64,000 nucleotides of DNA from Chamaecrista fasciculata (GCA_003254925.1 QANZ01055815.1:13088-77087); one strand, 5' to 3'; numbered from the stretch's first letter, positions 34,716 to 46,401 are shown. Notes: generated from the sequence alone by a model not told the origin. Program-made: numbers and translations.

Positions 34716-35318
34716 TAGCTATGATACCACTGACAGAAAAATAAATCCTAGTGTTGGAGATGAAATCACTAACTTGAAATCATCGAAAGAAATGGACATG
34801 GTAAAGATGTTACAACTCACATTCCCGGAAGCTTTTCAAAGAGAGTTCAGATTCTCTAGAGTGAATATTAGAGAGACTTGAGTAATTAGTGAGATTAGAA
34901 TAATTCTATCTTATCCTTTTTATGAGGGAAGCCTTTAAATATATGCCAAAACATGCAAATAAATATTTAATAAGCCTTTACCCAAAATGCACTCAATATT
35001 ACAAAATAATATACTAAATATGTATTTTGGGCTTATTAATTACTTATCAACATATATATAATCAAAATACTTTGTCTCCAAAATAACTCTTCAAATTAGT
35101 AATTTAATGGGATAATTACTAATACTTTTGGGTTGTGACTTGCGCGTCTTTTACCAATAGGAGCAGGACTATAGATAATCAAACTCATCACTAATTATCA
35201 CAGTTGAAGACATGAAATTCATTCTTATTCAGAGTTATGATAAATTAATTACTTAATCAGTAAACACAAATATCAATCTTATAATAAATTAATGCTAAAC
35301 CACACAAAATTTCTAACA
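34716..35318 (-). mobile_element. 5' LTR and primer-binding site of a Copia-like element
   Basis: On the minus strand a 588-bp LTR starts TGTTAGAAATTTTGTG at 35318 and ends TTTTTCTGTCA at 34731. One base later comes GGTATCATAGCTAGG, an initiator tRNA-Met primer-binding site with one change. The element body runs leftwards but contains no recognisable gag or pol. Confidence 0.75.
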
Positions 35319-35384
35319 CTTGTTTGTTAAAAATGATAAACATTTTGGACTATTCTGTAACTAATTAGGGGTTGGGGTATAATT

Positions 35385-35490
35385 GACTCAAATGTGAAAC
35401 GTTGGGGTATAATTTAGCATAACACAACGTTGGGAGTATAACTGAAAATGACCTCATATGTTGGGGGTACCAACAATACTTTTTTCGTTC
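35385..35490. mobile_element. One arm of a GGCAAAAGACCC-family Mutator-like MITE
   Basis: GTTGGGGTATAATTGAC, GTGAAACGTTGGGGTATA and AACTGAAAATGACC follow the order of the right arm seen at 4740-4857 and 53510-53620. The opposite arm is absent. Confidence 0.55.
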
Positions 35491-36274
35491 ATGGAATGAC
35501 ATATTGGCTGACGAAAATTGGGAATTAGTATTTTATTTTTATGTATTTAGTGTGTACTCTATTTTGTTTTGACTTTTGTGTGTATTTTTATTATGTATTT
35601 TTAGTTCTTTTATTTTCTAGTATTGTAAATTCATGTTATTTTTTTTATATTATTGGGTTTTTTTTATATGAATAAACCAGTCACGCAAGTACAACAAAAA
35701 ACAAAAGATAAAACGGTTCCTACCTAAACCTACCAACTACGCCACACAAAGACTACTAAAATTATTAGCAAACGCTAGGATCCCAAAGTATTTGAAGAAG
35801 TCCCAGTTGACTTCCAAATGTTTGCTTTTGACTATATTGAGTTCTTGGGTTGAAATCATAGTTCTAATGTCCTCGGCTATGGCATTAATTCTCTAGTTCC
35901 TTGGATTTCTTCTGCACAGTTGAAAAAGTTTCGGTGGGTGAAGAAGGACAGTTTCACCTTTGCAATTTGGCCAACTAACAATGCAGCTTCGGAGGAAGTC
36001 AGCTAATGCAAATAAGTGACCATCTACCTCAGTATGTTCTTCCACAACGAATTGCGCAATGACATATTCCCACCCTTTTGGCAGCCACTGCGACCACCCA
36101 TTTCTTTCCATGCATTTTAATCTCATTTAATGCCAACCAGTACTCATTCCAATTATCCTGCCCAATATTGGCCAATGATCCCGATTTATGATGTGCAGTA
36201 TTGCCCTCTTTCTCCGTGTGCAGCGTGCCAAGAATATGTCCCACCTGTGATTCTATAATCTTGACAGTCATAAA
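35491..36274. other. Unrecognised; two overlapping minus-strand frames
   Basis: Frames at 36126-35893 and 36271-36029 on the minus strand are tryptophan-rich and look protein-like, but overlap in different phases and match nothing I know. They may be two halves of one decayed coding stretch. Confidence 0.25.
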
Positions 36275-37189
36275 TGTTGAGATTTTTTAGAAAGGGGAAC
36301 CCATCCATCTTATTCAATCAGCAAATACCAAGGTTATTAAAATCGGACTGGACGTTGAACCGGTTGAGGTAGCGGTTCAAGGTTCAATAATTCAATCAGG
36401 GTCCCACCGGGGTCGGACCGTTGACAAATAAATAAATTAAAAATAATAAAAAAAAACTATATATGATAAAATTTTAATTCAAATATTCATAATTAGGTTA
36501 CAAAATACAATTATAACATTAACATATTAATACAATTTTCATAAATTAACATGAATTAATATAGAGATAATCAATTTTCATAATGTTCATCAATATAATA
36601 TCATCAAGTAACATTTTATGATCACTTTCTCTATCAAATTTTGGTTCATAATCAACATTCTCTAAGATTTGACCCATAATTATGAAAAAAAAAGGACCAA
36701 AAAAATCAAAACGAAAAAAGAAAATAAAAAACAAATCAGGACCGGTTCAGGCCGGTTTCACCGGTTTTTGACCGGTTCCCTCCGGGTCAGGGCGGTTCTG
36801 TGTCCAGCCGGTTATTTGGACGACTCGGACTGGCCGGTCCGGTTCGATTTTAATAACCCTGGCAAATACCCTAATATATAAGGGATTACATAAAATCATG
36901 AATTTAAAATATCTTAAAAATTATATTCAAATCCTAATCAAATATTCTAAAAATCAATCACAAATCTGAAAGATATCTCAAACAAATTGTGAGAATAATA
37001 GAAAATAAAATTCAAATAATCTTCCTAAAATCTACTACTTGCCAACAAACTTATAATTAAATAAATACAACAATTAAAATAAAATCAATTTCACCCAAGA
37101 CTCGGTCAAGAGCTCAACTACTCTCAAATTTTTAAATTACTAACATTAATAATAATAATAATGCTAACTATTCCTAATTATTCCTAACA
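36275..37189 (-). mobile_element. Copia-like 3' LTR split by a hAT-like insertion
   Basis: On the minus strand the purine tract AAGGGAGGAAT precedes TGTTAGGAATAATTAG at 37189, and the block ends AAAAATCTCAACA at 36275. Removing the insertion at 36329-36861 and one 8-bp duplication leaves about 374 bp. The element body to the right (37190-37378) is truncated against a Gypsy integrase fragment. Confidence 0.6.
36329..36861. mobile_element. hAT-like non-autonomous element with perfect 8-bp duplication
   Basis: A 533-bp element starts CAAGGTTATTAAAATCGG and ends CGATTTTAATAACCCTG, with GGTTCAA and ACCGGT subterminal motifs. GCAAATAC flanks it on both sides (36321-36328 and 36862-36869). The 8-bp duplication and CARGG-type ends fit the hAT superfamily. 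No transposase is encoded. Confidence 0.92.
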
Positions 37190-37378
37190 ATTCCTCCCTT
37201 AAACTGCAATTTCTTCACAAGAAAATCCTGTTTAATTACATAAATTTTCAACTTTTCCATGGATCATTTCTTCGAAGCTTCTCTTCTTTCCATAATGATG
37301 CACTTTCTCATCATTTTGCTAATGATGCACTCTCTCCAAAAACCATCAAATCTTGAGCGCTTCTCATAAAAGATCCAC

Positions 37379-38350
37379 TTATTCTTTGACTTCTTGTGCA
37401 GCTCCTATCTCATCTTCGTGAGAATTCATTCCTCGCACTAGCAGAATTCTTTGCAACATCGTCTCAACATGTGAGCAATATGCATATTGCTCATTTTCAG
37501 GTTCAAAAAGAACACGTCTTCTTCCCTTATTGGCCTTGAATGCATATTGCTCATTTTTCTTTTCAATTTGTTGTTTGACACGCTGATGAAGTTGCTTCAC
37601 CAATCCAGCCTTTCTTTTGCCGTCAAGACTTGCTTTCTCATCAATAGGTAATGGTAACAAATCCAAAGGAGTTAGTGAATTTAAACCATACACTACTTCT
37701 AAAGGAGAATGATTAGTAGATGAATGAAAACTCCTATTATATGCAAATTCAATGAATGGCAAACAATCCTCCCAATTTTTCAAATTCTTTTGGATCACAA
37801 CTCGAAGCAATTGAGACAAAGTTCTATTAACAACTTCAGTTTGCCCATCAGTTTGGGGATGACAAGCAGTTGAAAACAATAATTTAGTCTCAAGCTTACC
37901 CCATAATACTCTCCAAAACTGACTCAAGAATTTTGCATCCCTATCAGAAACAATGCTTTTAGGAACACCATGAAGCCTCACAATTTCATTGAAAAATAAA
38001 TCAACAATATGTGTGGCATCATCCGTTTTGTGACAAGGAATGAAATATGCCATTTTAGAAAATCTATCAACAATCACAAATATGAAATCCATTCCTCTCT
38101 TAGACCTAGGCAAGCCTAAAACAAAATCCATGGATATATCTACCCAAGGTTCAGTAGGCACGGGTAATGGAGTATACAAACCATGAGGCAAAACTCTAGA
38201 TTTAGCTTGTTTACATGATATGCATTTGGCACAAATTCTTTCCACATCACGATGCATCTTAGGCCAAAAGAAATGTTCATGCAAGACATCCAAAGTCTTT
38301 TTAACACCAAAGTGACCCATTTATCCCCCTCCAAGAGCTTCCCTCACAAG
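37379..38350 (-). pseudogene. Outer chromovirus copy: integrase, C-terminus replaced
   Basis: Integrase inserts element DNA into the genome. The frame starts inside the zinc-binding region ([20 protein letters not shown], then CAKCISC). It continues through [23 protein letters not shown] and [15 protein letters not shown], which hold the D, D and E catalytic residues. It then departs from the inner copy after GRRRVLFEP: about 40 unrelated residues follow to a stop at 37379. The junction contains a 20-bp palindrome. The 3' LTR is missing. Unlike the inner copy it has tryptophan, not a stop, at WRVLWGKL. Confidence 0.88.
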
Positions 38351-38369
38351 CAATTCACGCAAAGAACAA

Positions 38370-39170
38370 TTAGGCACACACAACCTGTTCAAACAAATAT
38401 CCATCAACTCTATAAAACTTATCACAAGGTTTCTTTTCACAAGCATCAAACACTTCAGAAAAATCAGCATCATTGACATACAACTCCTTAATGTACTCAA
38501 ACCCAAGCAATCTAGTATTAAGAGAAGTGAGAAGATTGTACCTTGTTGACAAAGCATCAGCAACCACACTCTCCTTACCTTTCATGTATTTGATCACATA
38601 TGGAAATGTGTCAATAAACTCCAGCCAGCTTGCATGCCTTTTATTCCACTTCCCTTGACTCTTAATATGCTTCAAAGATTGGTGATCAGTGTGAATCACA
38701 AATTGTCTTGGCCAAAGGTAGTGCTGCCAATTTTCCAAAGCTCTCTTGAGTGCATAGAGCTCTTTATCATAAGTTGGATATCTCAATGTTGCTCCATTTA
38801 GTTTTTCACTAAAATAAGCAATTGGCTTTCCTTCCTGCATCAAAACAGCCCCTATTCCAACTCCAGATGCATCACATTCAATTTCAAATGACTCAGAAAA
38901 ATCAGGTAAAGTTAAAACAGGTGCAGGACGCAATTGATCCTTAAGTCTATTAAATGCATCATCTTGTTCTTTTTCCCATTTAAATCCCACTGATTTTTTT
39001 ATGACTTCAGTTAGTGGTGCAGCAAGTGTGCTAAAATCCCTCACAAAGCGCCTATAAAAACTAGCCAAGCCATGAAAACTCCTAACTTCAATTATGCTAT
39101 TTGGTGTTGGCCATTCTTTTATGGCTCTTATCTTTTCCTCATCAACCTCTATTCCATTAGCACTCACCAC
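38370..39170 (-). pseudogene. Outer chromovirus copy: RNase H and connection
   Basis: This part removes RNA from the RNA-DNA hybrid. It starts [20 protein letters not shown] and includes [40 protein letters not shown] and [20 protein letters not shown]. These give the D-E-D core of Gypsy RNase H. It begins and ends at frameshifts also found in the inner copy. A DALSTRYN variant replaces the inner DALSRRYN. Confidence 0.9.
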
Positions 39171-39975
39171 AAAACCAAGAAAAACAATATAATCTTATCC
39201 ATGCAAAAGTCACACTTTTTCGAATCAACAAACAATTTCTCCTTCCTCAAAACATCAAGGACAAAATGCAAATGATTGAAATGCTCATAAAGACTCTTGC
39301 TATAAATCAGAATATCATCAAAGTATACCACAACAAATTTACCAATGAAAGCACGCAAAGCATGATTCATTAATCTCATGAAAGTACTAGGTGCATTAGT
39401 TAAACCAAATGGCATGACTAACCACTCATACAAACCATGTTTTGTTTTGAAAGTTGTTTTCCACTCATCCCCTTCCCTCATCCTAATTTGATGGTATCCA
39501 AATTTCAAATCAATTTTGGAAAACACAACAGAACCATGCAATTCATCCAACATATCATCTAACCTAGGAATGGGATGGCGATACTTTACCGTGATATTAC
39601 TAACAGCTCTACAATCAATGCACATCCTCCAAGTTCCATCTATCTTTGGAACTGAAAGCACAAGAACAGCACAAGGACTCAAACTTTCTCTCACATATCC
39701 CTTTGCCATGAGCTCCTCCACTTGCTTTTGAAGCTCTTTAGTATCCTCTGGATTGCTTCTATAAGCTGGTTTATTAGGAATTGTTTCTCGTGGCTTGAAA
39801 TCAATTTGATGTTCAATCCCTCGAATAGGTGGTAATCCGGGTGGAATTTCTTTAGGAAACACATCAACAAATTCCTGCAACAAAGAACTAACAACACTAG
39901 GAAAAGAAAAGTTAATGTTGTTAGAGTTCAAGAGAGCCTCCTTTAAAATAAGGAGAAGTAAAGGTTGTTCACTTC
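39164..39975 (-). pseudogene. Outer chromovirus copy: reverse transcriptase
   Basis: The RT starts right at the duplicated target site and includes VFPKEIPPGLPPIRGIEHQI, KDG-like KIDGTWRMCIDCRAVS, FSKIDLKFGYHQIRM and the catalytic [13 protein letters not shown]. It ends after KCDFCMDKI in a frameshift caused by a 5-base insertion (ATATT) that the inner copy shares. Its protease and gag lie 6.4 kb away at 46402-48246, on the far side of the inner element. Confidence 0.92.
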
Positions 39976-39980
39976 CAATG

Positions 39981-40757
39981 TAGTGCGAACCCACAAGGGA
40001 AAATCCCACGAACCCACCACCAAGTTGAAATATACAACCCCAAGAAAGCTAAACAATGGCCTAGATGATCACACTTGAACCGTTGAACTCGAACAAACAA
40101 AGACCCGAAGTGTTAGAAGACGCCACGAGGATGATCAAGCCTTGATAAGTGTATAAGTTCAATGAAGAACCCTAGAGAGAACACACTCTCACAAGTTCGA
40201 TAAACCAAACTCACAATATTATAAACTCAAATCTGAATTACAAAAGGTCTTAAAGGAGTATTTATACTCTAAGTTGAAAGAAACCCTAATGGGTCATGAA
40301 ACACTAAACCCAACTAATAATAAAACCCTAATTTAAACATGAAGCCCAACTAATTAAAATAATAAAGCTGATTTAAATTGTCTTAAAATACTAATGGACT
40401 TCAAATACATTAGCCCAAACTTAATAAAATTCGCACAAAATTGAAACCCAAAATACATGCATCAAATTAAGCCCAAAATATGATTATTTAGGCCCAAATG
40501 AGTCTTCATATATGTAGCACTTGGTCCAAGCTCTTTAAATTCAAGTCTTTGAGCCCAAATCATGTTGCATAGCTCCACTTTCAGCCCATATAAGGCAAAT
40601 GACGTTTTCAGCATTATGTGTTGGCCCAATTGCTATTTGCTTCTCCCAAGTCTCTTGCATCAATCCAATCAATGCTTCCTTGATCTTCTTTGCTCTAGCC
40701 CTTGTAATTGGTCCACTTGGAATTTCCAATGGTTCAATAGCTTACTGTTTCACATCA
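39981..40757 (-). repeat. 3' LTR of the inner chromovirus
   Basis: A 777-bp LTR; on the minus strand it starts TGATGTGAAACAG and ends GGGTTCGCACTA (the usual final CA is mutated to TA). It overlaps the end of the integrase frame. A CAG-TAA change at its sixth codon stops a frame that stays open in the other two LTRs. Confidence 0.9.
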
Positions 40758-42061
40758 TTCCCTCTCTCCTCAAAAGGATTTGTCCTCGAATCTTCACCTA
40801 CATCAAAAAGGGACAAATCAGCAACATTAAAACTGGCACTAACATTATACTCACCTGGAAGATCAGTCTTGTAGGCATTGTCATTGATCTTTTCAAGAAC
40901 TTGAAATGGCCCATCGCCTCTTGGAGCCAACTTTGATTTCCTTTGAGAAGGAAACCTCTCTTTCCTCATATGCACCCACACCCAATCTCCAGGTTCAAAA
41001 AGAACACGTCTTCTTCCCTTATTGGCCTTGAATTCATATTGCTCATTTTTCTTTTCAATTTGCTGTTTGACACGCTCATGAAGTTGCTTCACCAATTCAG
41101 CCTTTCTTTCGCCCTCAAGACTTGCTTTCTCTTCAATAGGTAATGGTAACAAATCCAAAGGAGTTAGTGGATTAAAACCATACACTACTTCAAAAGGAGA
41201 ATGGTTACTAGATGAATGAACACTCCTACTATATGCAAATTCAATGAATGGCAAACAATCCTCCCAATTTTTCAAATTCTTTTGGATCACAACTCTAAGC
41301 AATTGAGACAATGTTCTATTAACAACTTCAGTTTGCCCATCAGTTTGGGGATGACAAGCAGTAGAAAACAACAATTTAGTCCCAAGCTTACCTCATAATA
41401 CTCTCCAAAAGTGACTCAAGAATTTTGCATCCCTATCAGAAACAATGCTTTTAGGAACACCATGAAGCCTCACAATCTCTTTGAAAAATAAATCAGCAAT
41501 ATGTGTGACATCATCAGTTTTGTGACAAGGAATGAAATGTGCCATTTTAGAAAATCTATCAACAATCACAAATATGGAATCCATTCCTCTCTTACACCTA
41601 GGCAAGCCTAAAACAAAATCCATGGATATATCTACCCAAGGATCAATAGGCACAGGTAATGGAGTATACAAACCATGAGGCAAAACTCTAGATTTAGCTT
41701 GTTTACATGTTATGCATTTAGCACAAATTCTTTCCACATCACGATGCATCTTAGGCCAAAAGAAATGTTCATGCAAGACATCCAAAGTCTTTTTAACACC
41801 AAAGTGACCCATTAATCCCCCTCCAAGAGCTTCCCTCACAAGCAATTCACGCAAAGAACAATTAGGCACACACAACCTGTTCAAACAAATATCCATCAAC
41901 TCTATAAAACTTATCACAAGGTTTCTTTTCATAAGCAACAAACACTTCAGAAAAATCAGCATCATTGACATACAACTTCTTAATGTACTCAAACCCAAGC
42001 AATCTAGTATTAAGAGAAGTGAGAAGATTGTACCTTCTTGACAAAGCATCAGCAACCACAC
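40742..42061 (-). pseudogene. Inner chromovirus: integrase with C-terminal tail into the LTR
   Basis: Zinc-binding and core domains run from [13 protein letters not shown] through [18 protein letters not shown] and [12 protein letters not shown], then a TGA replaces tryptophan at WRVL (41393). The frame resumes at [19 protein letters not shown] and includes [20 protein letters not shown] and [19 protein letters not shown], a chromovirus integrase C-terminus. It crosses the purine tract and ends 5 codons into the 3' LTR at KQ-stop. The other LTRs show the frame would continue to a GPITRARAKKIKEAL motif. Confidence 0.92.
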
Positions 42062-42662
42062 TCTCCTTACCTTTCATGTATTTGATCACATATGGAAATG
42101 TGTCAATAAACTCCAGCCAGCTTGCATGCCTTTTATTCCACTTCCCTTGACTCTTAATATGCTTCAAAGATTGGTGATCAGTGTGAATCACAAATTGTCT
42201 TGGCCAAAGGTAGTGCTGCCAATTTTCCAAAGCTCTCTTGAGTGCATAGAGCTCTTTATCATAAGTTGGATATCTCAATGTTGATCCATTTAGTTTTTCA
42301 CTAAAATAAGCAATTGGCTTTCCTTCCTGCATCAAAACAGCCCCTATTCCAACTCCAGATGCATCACATTCAATTTCAAATGACTTAGAAAAATCAGGTA
42401 AAGTTAAAACAGGTGCAGGACGCAATTGATCCTTAAGTCTATTAAATGGATCATCTTGTTCTTTTTCCCATTTAAATCCCACTGATTTTTTTATGACTTC
42501 AGTTAGTGGTGCAGCAAGTGTGCTAAAATCCCTCACAAAGCGCCTATAAAAACTAGCCAAGCCATGAAAACTCCTAACTTCAGTTATGCTATTTGGTGTT
42601 GGCCATTCTTTTATGGCTCTTATCTTTTCCTCATCAACCTCTATTCCATTAGCACTCACCAC
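41862..42662 (-). pseudogene. Inner chromovirus: RNase H and connection
   Basis: Collinear with the outer copy and almost the same: [60 protein letters not shown], and DALSRRYN. It is bounded by the two frameshifts shared with the outer copy. Differences include [10 protein letters not shown] and [10 protein letters not shown]. Confidence 0.92.
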
Positions 42663-43674
42663 AAAACCAAGAAAAACAATATAATCTTATCCATGCAAAA
42701 GTCACACTTTTTCAAATCAGCAAACAATTTGTCCTTCCTCAAAACATCAAGGACAAAATGCAAATGATTGAAATGCTCATAAAGACTCTTGCTATAAATC
42801 AGAATATCATCAAAGTATACCAAAACAAATTTACCAATGAAAGCACGCAAAGCATGATTCATTAATCTCATGAAAGTACTAGGTGCATTAGTTAAACCAA
42901 ATGGCATGCTAACCACTCATACAAACCATGTTTTGTTTGGAAAGTTGTTTTCCACTCATCCCCTTCCCTCATCCTAATTTGATGGTATCCAAATTTCAAA
43001 TCAATTTTTGAAAACACAACAGAACCATGCAATTCATCCAACATATCATCTAATCTAGGAATGGGATGGCAATACTTTACCGTGATATTACTAACAGCTC
43101 TACAATCAATGCACATCCTCCAAGTTCCATCTTTCTTTGGAACTAAAAGCACCAGAACAGCACAAGGACTCAAACTTTCTCTCACATATCCCTTTGCCAT
43201 GAGCTCCTCCACTTGCTTTTGAAGCTCTTTAGTATCCTCTGGATTGCTTCTATAAGCTGGTTTATTAGGAATTGTTTCTCGTGGCTTGAAATCAATTTGA
43301 TGTTCAATCCCTCGAATAGGTGGTAATCCTGGTGGAATTTCTTCAGGAAACACATCAACAAATTCCTGCAACAAAGAACTAATAACACTGGGAAAAGAAG
43401 AGTTAATGTTGTTAGTGTTCAAGAGAGCCTCCTTGAAAACAAGGAGAAGTAAAGGTTGTTCACTCCCAATGGCACTCCTCACTTGACTCTCTCTTAAATA
43501 AAAATTCAGTTTCTTTTTTTCTCTTTGCTCTTCTTTCTTTTCTCTCTTTAGAATTTCTTTTTTTGAGCTCTCACTTTTTACTTCTTTTTCACTCTTATTT
43601 TTTAACTCACTCTCTTTCTTTTCTCTCTCTTTTTTCATTTTGATTTGTTCCTCACATACTTGCTGTGGAGTCAA
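42656..43674 (-). pseudogene. Inner chromovirus: protease-RT linker and reverse transcriptase
   Basis: A charged linker rich in lysine and glutamate (from TPQQVCEEQIKMKKEREKK) leads to the RT: EIPPGLPPIRGIEHQIDFKP, KKDGTWRMCIDCRAVS and FSKIDLKFGYHQIRM. A one-base deletion near 42909 breaks the frame at LYEW (outer copy intact there). It resumes at [20 protein letters not shown] with catalytic [12 protein letters not shown]. The 5-base insertion after KCDFCMDKI ends it, as in the outer copy. Confidence 0.92.
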
Positions 43675-43848
43675 AGGTACAAGTCAATGGTACAAGAGTG
43701 ACAGGTTAGTTGTTCATTACAAAAGAGTACCTATTTGTAACCCCATCCTTCTTAACCTTCCTATCAAACTCCCTAGTCTTCCCAAAAGTATGTGTCCAGC
43801 ATGCATAGGCACAACATCACACAAGATTTCATCACAATATTTACCAAT

Positions 43849-44976
43849 TCAAAAAGAAACAAGAACTTGCATATCAACTTTGATCTCCCCACAATCATTC
43901 AACCATTGCAACTTGTATGGTCTAGGATGTCTAACAGTAGGCAAATTCAATTTCTCCACCAATGTAGTACTAGCAACATTTGTAACACTTCCTCCATCAA
44001 TTATCAAGTTACACACCTTGTTGTTAACTAGACAATGAGAATGGAAAATGTTCTCCCTTTGCTCATTCAATTCAGATTCTTTAATTTGGCAATTTAAAGC
44101 TCTTCTAACCACAAGACATTCTCCTTCTTTAGCATACTCAATTCCCTCATCACTATCCTCCTCATGTGAATGCATAGGTTCATCATTTTCACTTTCAGAA
44201 ACAACTTCCTTATCCTTTAAAATCATGACTCTTTTATTGGGACATTGAGAAGATATATGACCAGAACCCAAACACTTAAAACACTTAATATCTCTATTTC
44301 TAGAAGTTTGAGTTTCAGGTTTACCTCTACTCTTTGAAGAAGTTTCTTCTTTGCCTTTAGAGGTCTCCCTTTGTATGGCTTTATCTCCCCTCTTCCAATT
44401 CTGTTTGAATGAAGAACTTGCTCCCGAATTAAATTTTGAAGCACTCTTGCGCTTGAGCTGTTTTTCCACCTTGATTGCCATATGCACCATCTCTTCTAAC
44501 TCCACATAATGTTGCAACTCCACCATGTCAGCAATATCTCTATTCAGCCCACTCAAGAAACGAGCCATTGTAGCCTCCCTATCTTCTTGCACATTAGCTC
44601 TAATCATGTTCAACTCCATCTCCTTATAATACTCTTCCACACACCAAGAGCCTTGTGTAAGTGTTTGCAACCTCTGATAAAGCTCCCTATAATAATGGCT
44701 GGGAATAAACCTCTTCCTCATCAAGGTTTTCATTTGTCTCCAAGTTGCTACTGGTCTCTCAACATTATTTCTTCTATTAATACACAACTTATCCCACCAA
44801 ACTATAGCATAATCAGTAAATTCAATCGCTGCCAACTTCACCTTCTTAACTTCAGAATAATCGTAACACTCAAAAATCATCTCAATTTTTTTCTCCCACT
44901 CTAAATAAGCTTCACGATCATTTTTACCTTGAAAGCCTTCATAGAGTGTGTGAAAAATCATCTCAATGACCCTCAC
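43849..44976 (-). pseudogene. Inner chromovirus: gag and protease, gag N-terminus deleted
   Basis: Gag reads EAYLEWEKKIEMIFECYDYS, the central VWWDKLCINRRNNVERPVAT and ATMARFLSGLNRDIADMVEL. A basic tail and an intact zinc knuckle CFKCLGSGHISSQC follow. The protease site is LIIDGGSVTNVASTTLVEKL. The frame is open for 375 codons but its first residues come from leader sequence. Compared with the outer copy, the first gag segment (from MANVGEASSGGGDPMNVEH through the RDRHREGRHRRRHGR region) is deleted. Confidence 0.9.
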
Positions 44977-45616
44977 CTAAGTTCTTTAAACTCCTCACAC
45001 ACTCTTGCCTTTAACCACTCTTAATTCCTCTTGAGGGTCTTTAAAGAACTTAGGTGACTTGAATCAAAACTTTCACAAATTGCAAAGTCAACCAAACACT
45101 TAGAGATCTTAAGAAATTAGGAAAGGCTCATCAAAAAATGAATTTCAGACTGGAATTTAGAGAACAAATGACACAAGATTGCAAAAATATGACAAGACAT
45201 TCAAAAAAAATGCCAATTCCTTCTGGTTTTTCTTTTCTTTTTTTTTGTTTTTTTATCACTTTTTTTCACCTTTTTCTTTTCTTTTCTGTAGTAACTTTTT
45301 TTGTTGTTTCACTTTTTTTTTCATAATTAAAAACCAAGGAATCAACCAAAAATAGAAGAACAATAAAATTTTAACCCAGAATTTTCAGAAAACGCTGATT
45401 CTAAAAATAGGCTATAACTTTGCGTAGAAAACTCCAATTTCGACGATTCCAAAACGAGATGAAAGATCACGTTCTGAACGATAAAAATGACCTATTACAC
45501 GTCGGAAAACTCCACCGGAAAGTGGCCGAGTAGATAGGTTTTTATGAACGTCCAGAAACACGAAATTGAAAAAAAAAAGATATGACCTGAGTTTAGATTG
45601 AAGCTCTGATACCAAA

Positions 45617-46396
45617 TGGTGCGAACCCACAAGGGAAAATCCCAAGAACCCACCACCAAGTTGAAATATACAACCCCAAGAAAGCTAAACAAAGGCCTAG
45701 ATAATCACACTTGAACCGTTGAACTCAAACGAACGAAGACCCGAAGTGTTGAAAGACGCCACAAGGATGATCAAGCCTTGATAAGTCTATAAGTTCAATG
45801 AAGAACCCTAGAGAGAACACACTCTCACAAGTTCGATAAACCAAACTCACAATATTATAAACTCAAATCTGAATTACAAAAGGTCTTAAAGGAGTATTTA
45901 TACTCTAAGTTGAAAGAAACCCTAATGGGTCATGAAACACTAAACCCAACTAATAATAAAACCCTAATGGACTTTTAAACATGAAGCCCAACTAATTAAA
46001 ATAATAAAGCTGATTTAAATTGTCTTAAAATACTAATGGACTTCAAATACATTAGCCCAAACTTAATAAAATTCACACAAAATTGAAATCCAAAATACAT
46101 GCATCAAATTAAGCCCAAAATATGATTATTTAGGCCCAAATGAGTCTTCATATATGTAGCACTTGGTCCAAGCTCTTTAAATTCAAGTCTTTGAGCCCAA
46201 ATCATGTTGCATAGCTCCACTTTCCCATAAAAGGCAAGTGACGTTTTCAGCATTATTTGTTGGCCCAATTGCTATTTGCTTCTCCCAAGTCTCTTGCACC
46301 AATCCAATCAATGCTTCCTTGATCTTCTTTGCTCTAGCCCTTGTAATTGGTCCACTTGGAATTTTCAATGGTTCAATAGCTTGCTGTTTCACATCA
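45617..46396 (-). repeat. 5' LTR of the inner chromovirus
   Basis: A 780-bp LTR, TGATGTGAAACAGCAAGC to GGGTTCGCACCA on the minus strand. A frame from its first base stays open for about 70 codons (46392 to 46183) and includes IPSGPITRARAKKIKEALIG and LVQETWEKQIAIGPTNNAEN. Confidence 0.93.
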
Positions 46397-46401
46397 CAAT
46401 G

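Larger units (their letters stand above)
39981..46396 (-). mobile_element. Near-complete chromovirus (CRM-like Gypsy), inner nested copy
   Basis: This is a 6416-bp element on the minus strand with 5' LTR at 46396 to 45617, 3' LTR at 40757 to 39981, primer-binding site TGGTATCAGAGCTT (45614 to 45601) and purine tract GAGGAGAGAGGGAA (40771 to 40758). CAATG at 39976-39980 and 46397-46401 is the target-site duplication. The gene order gag-PR-RT-RNase H-IN, the lack of a full chromodomain and the LTR start TGATG point to the CRM group; that clade call is tentative. All reading frames are broken. Confidence 0.93.
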
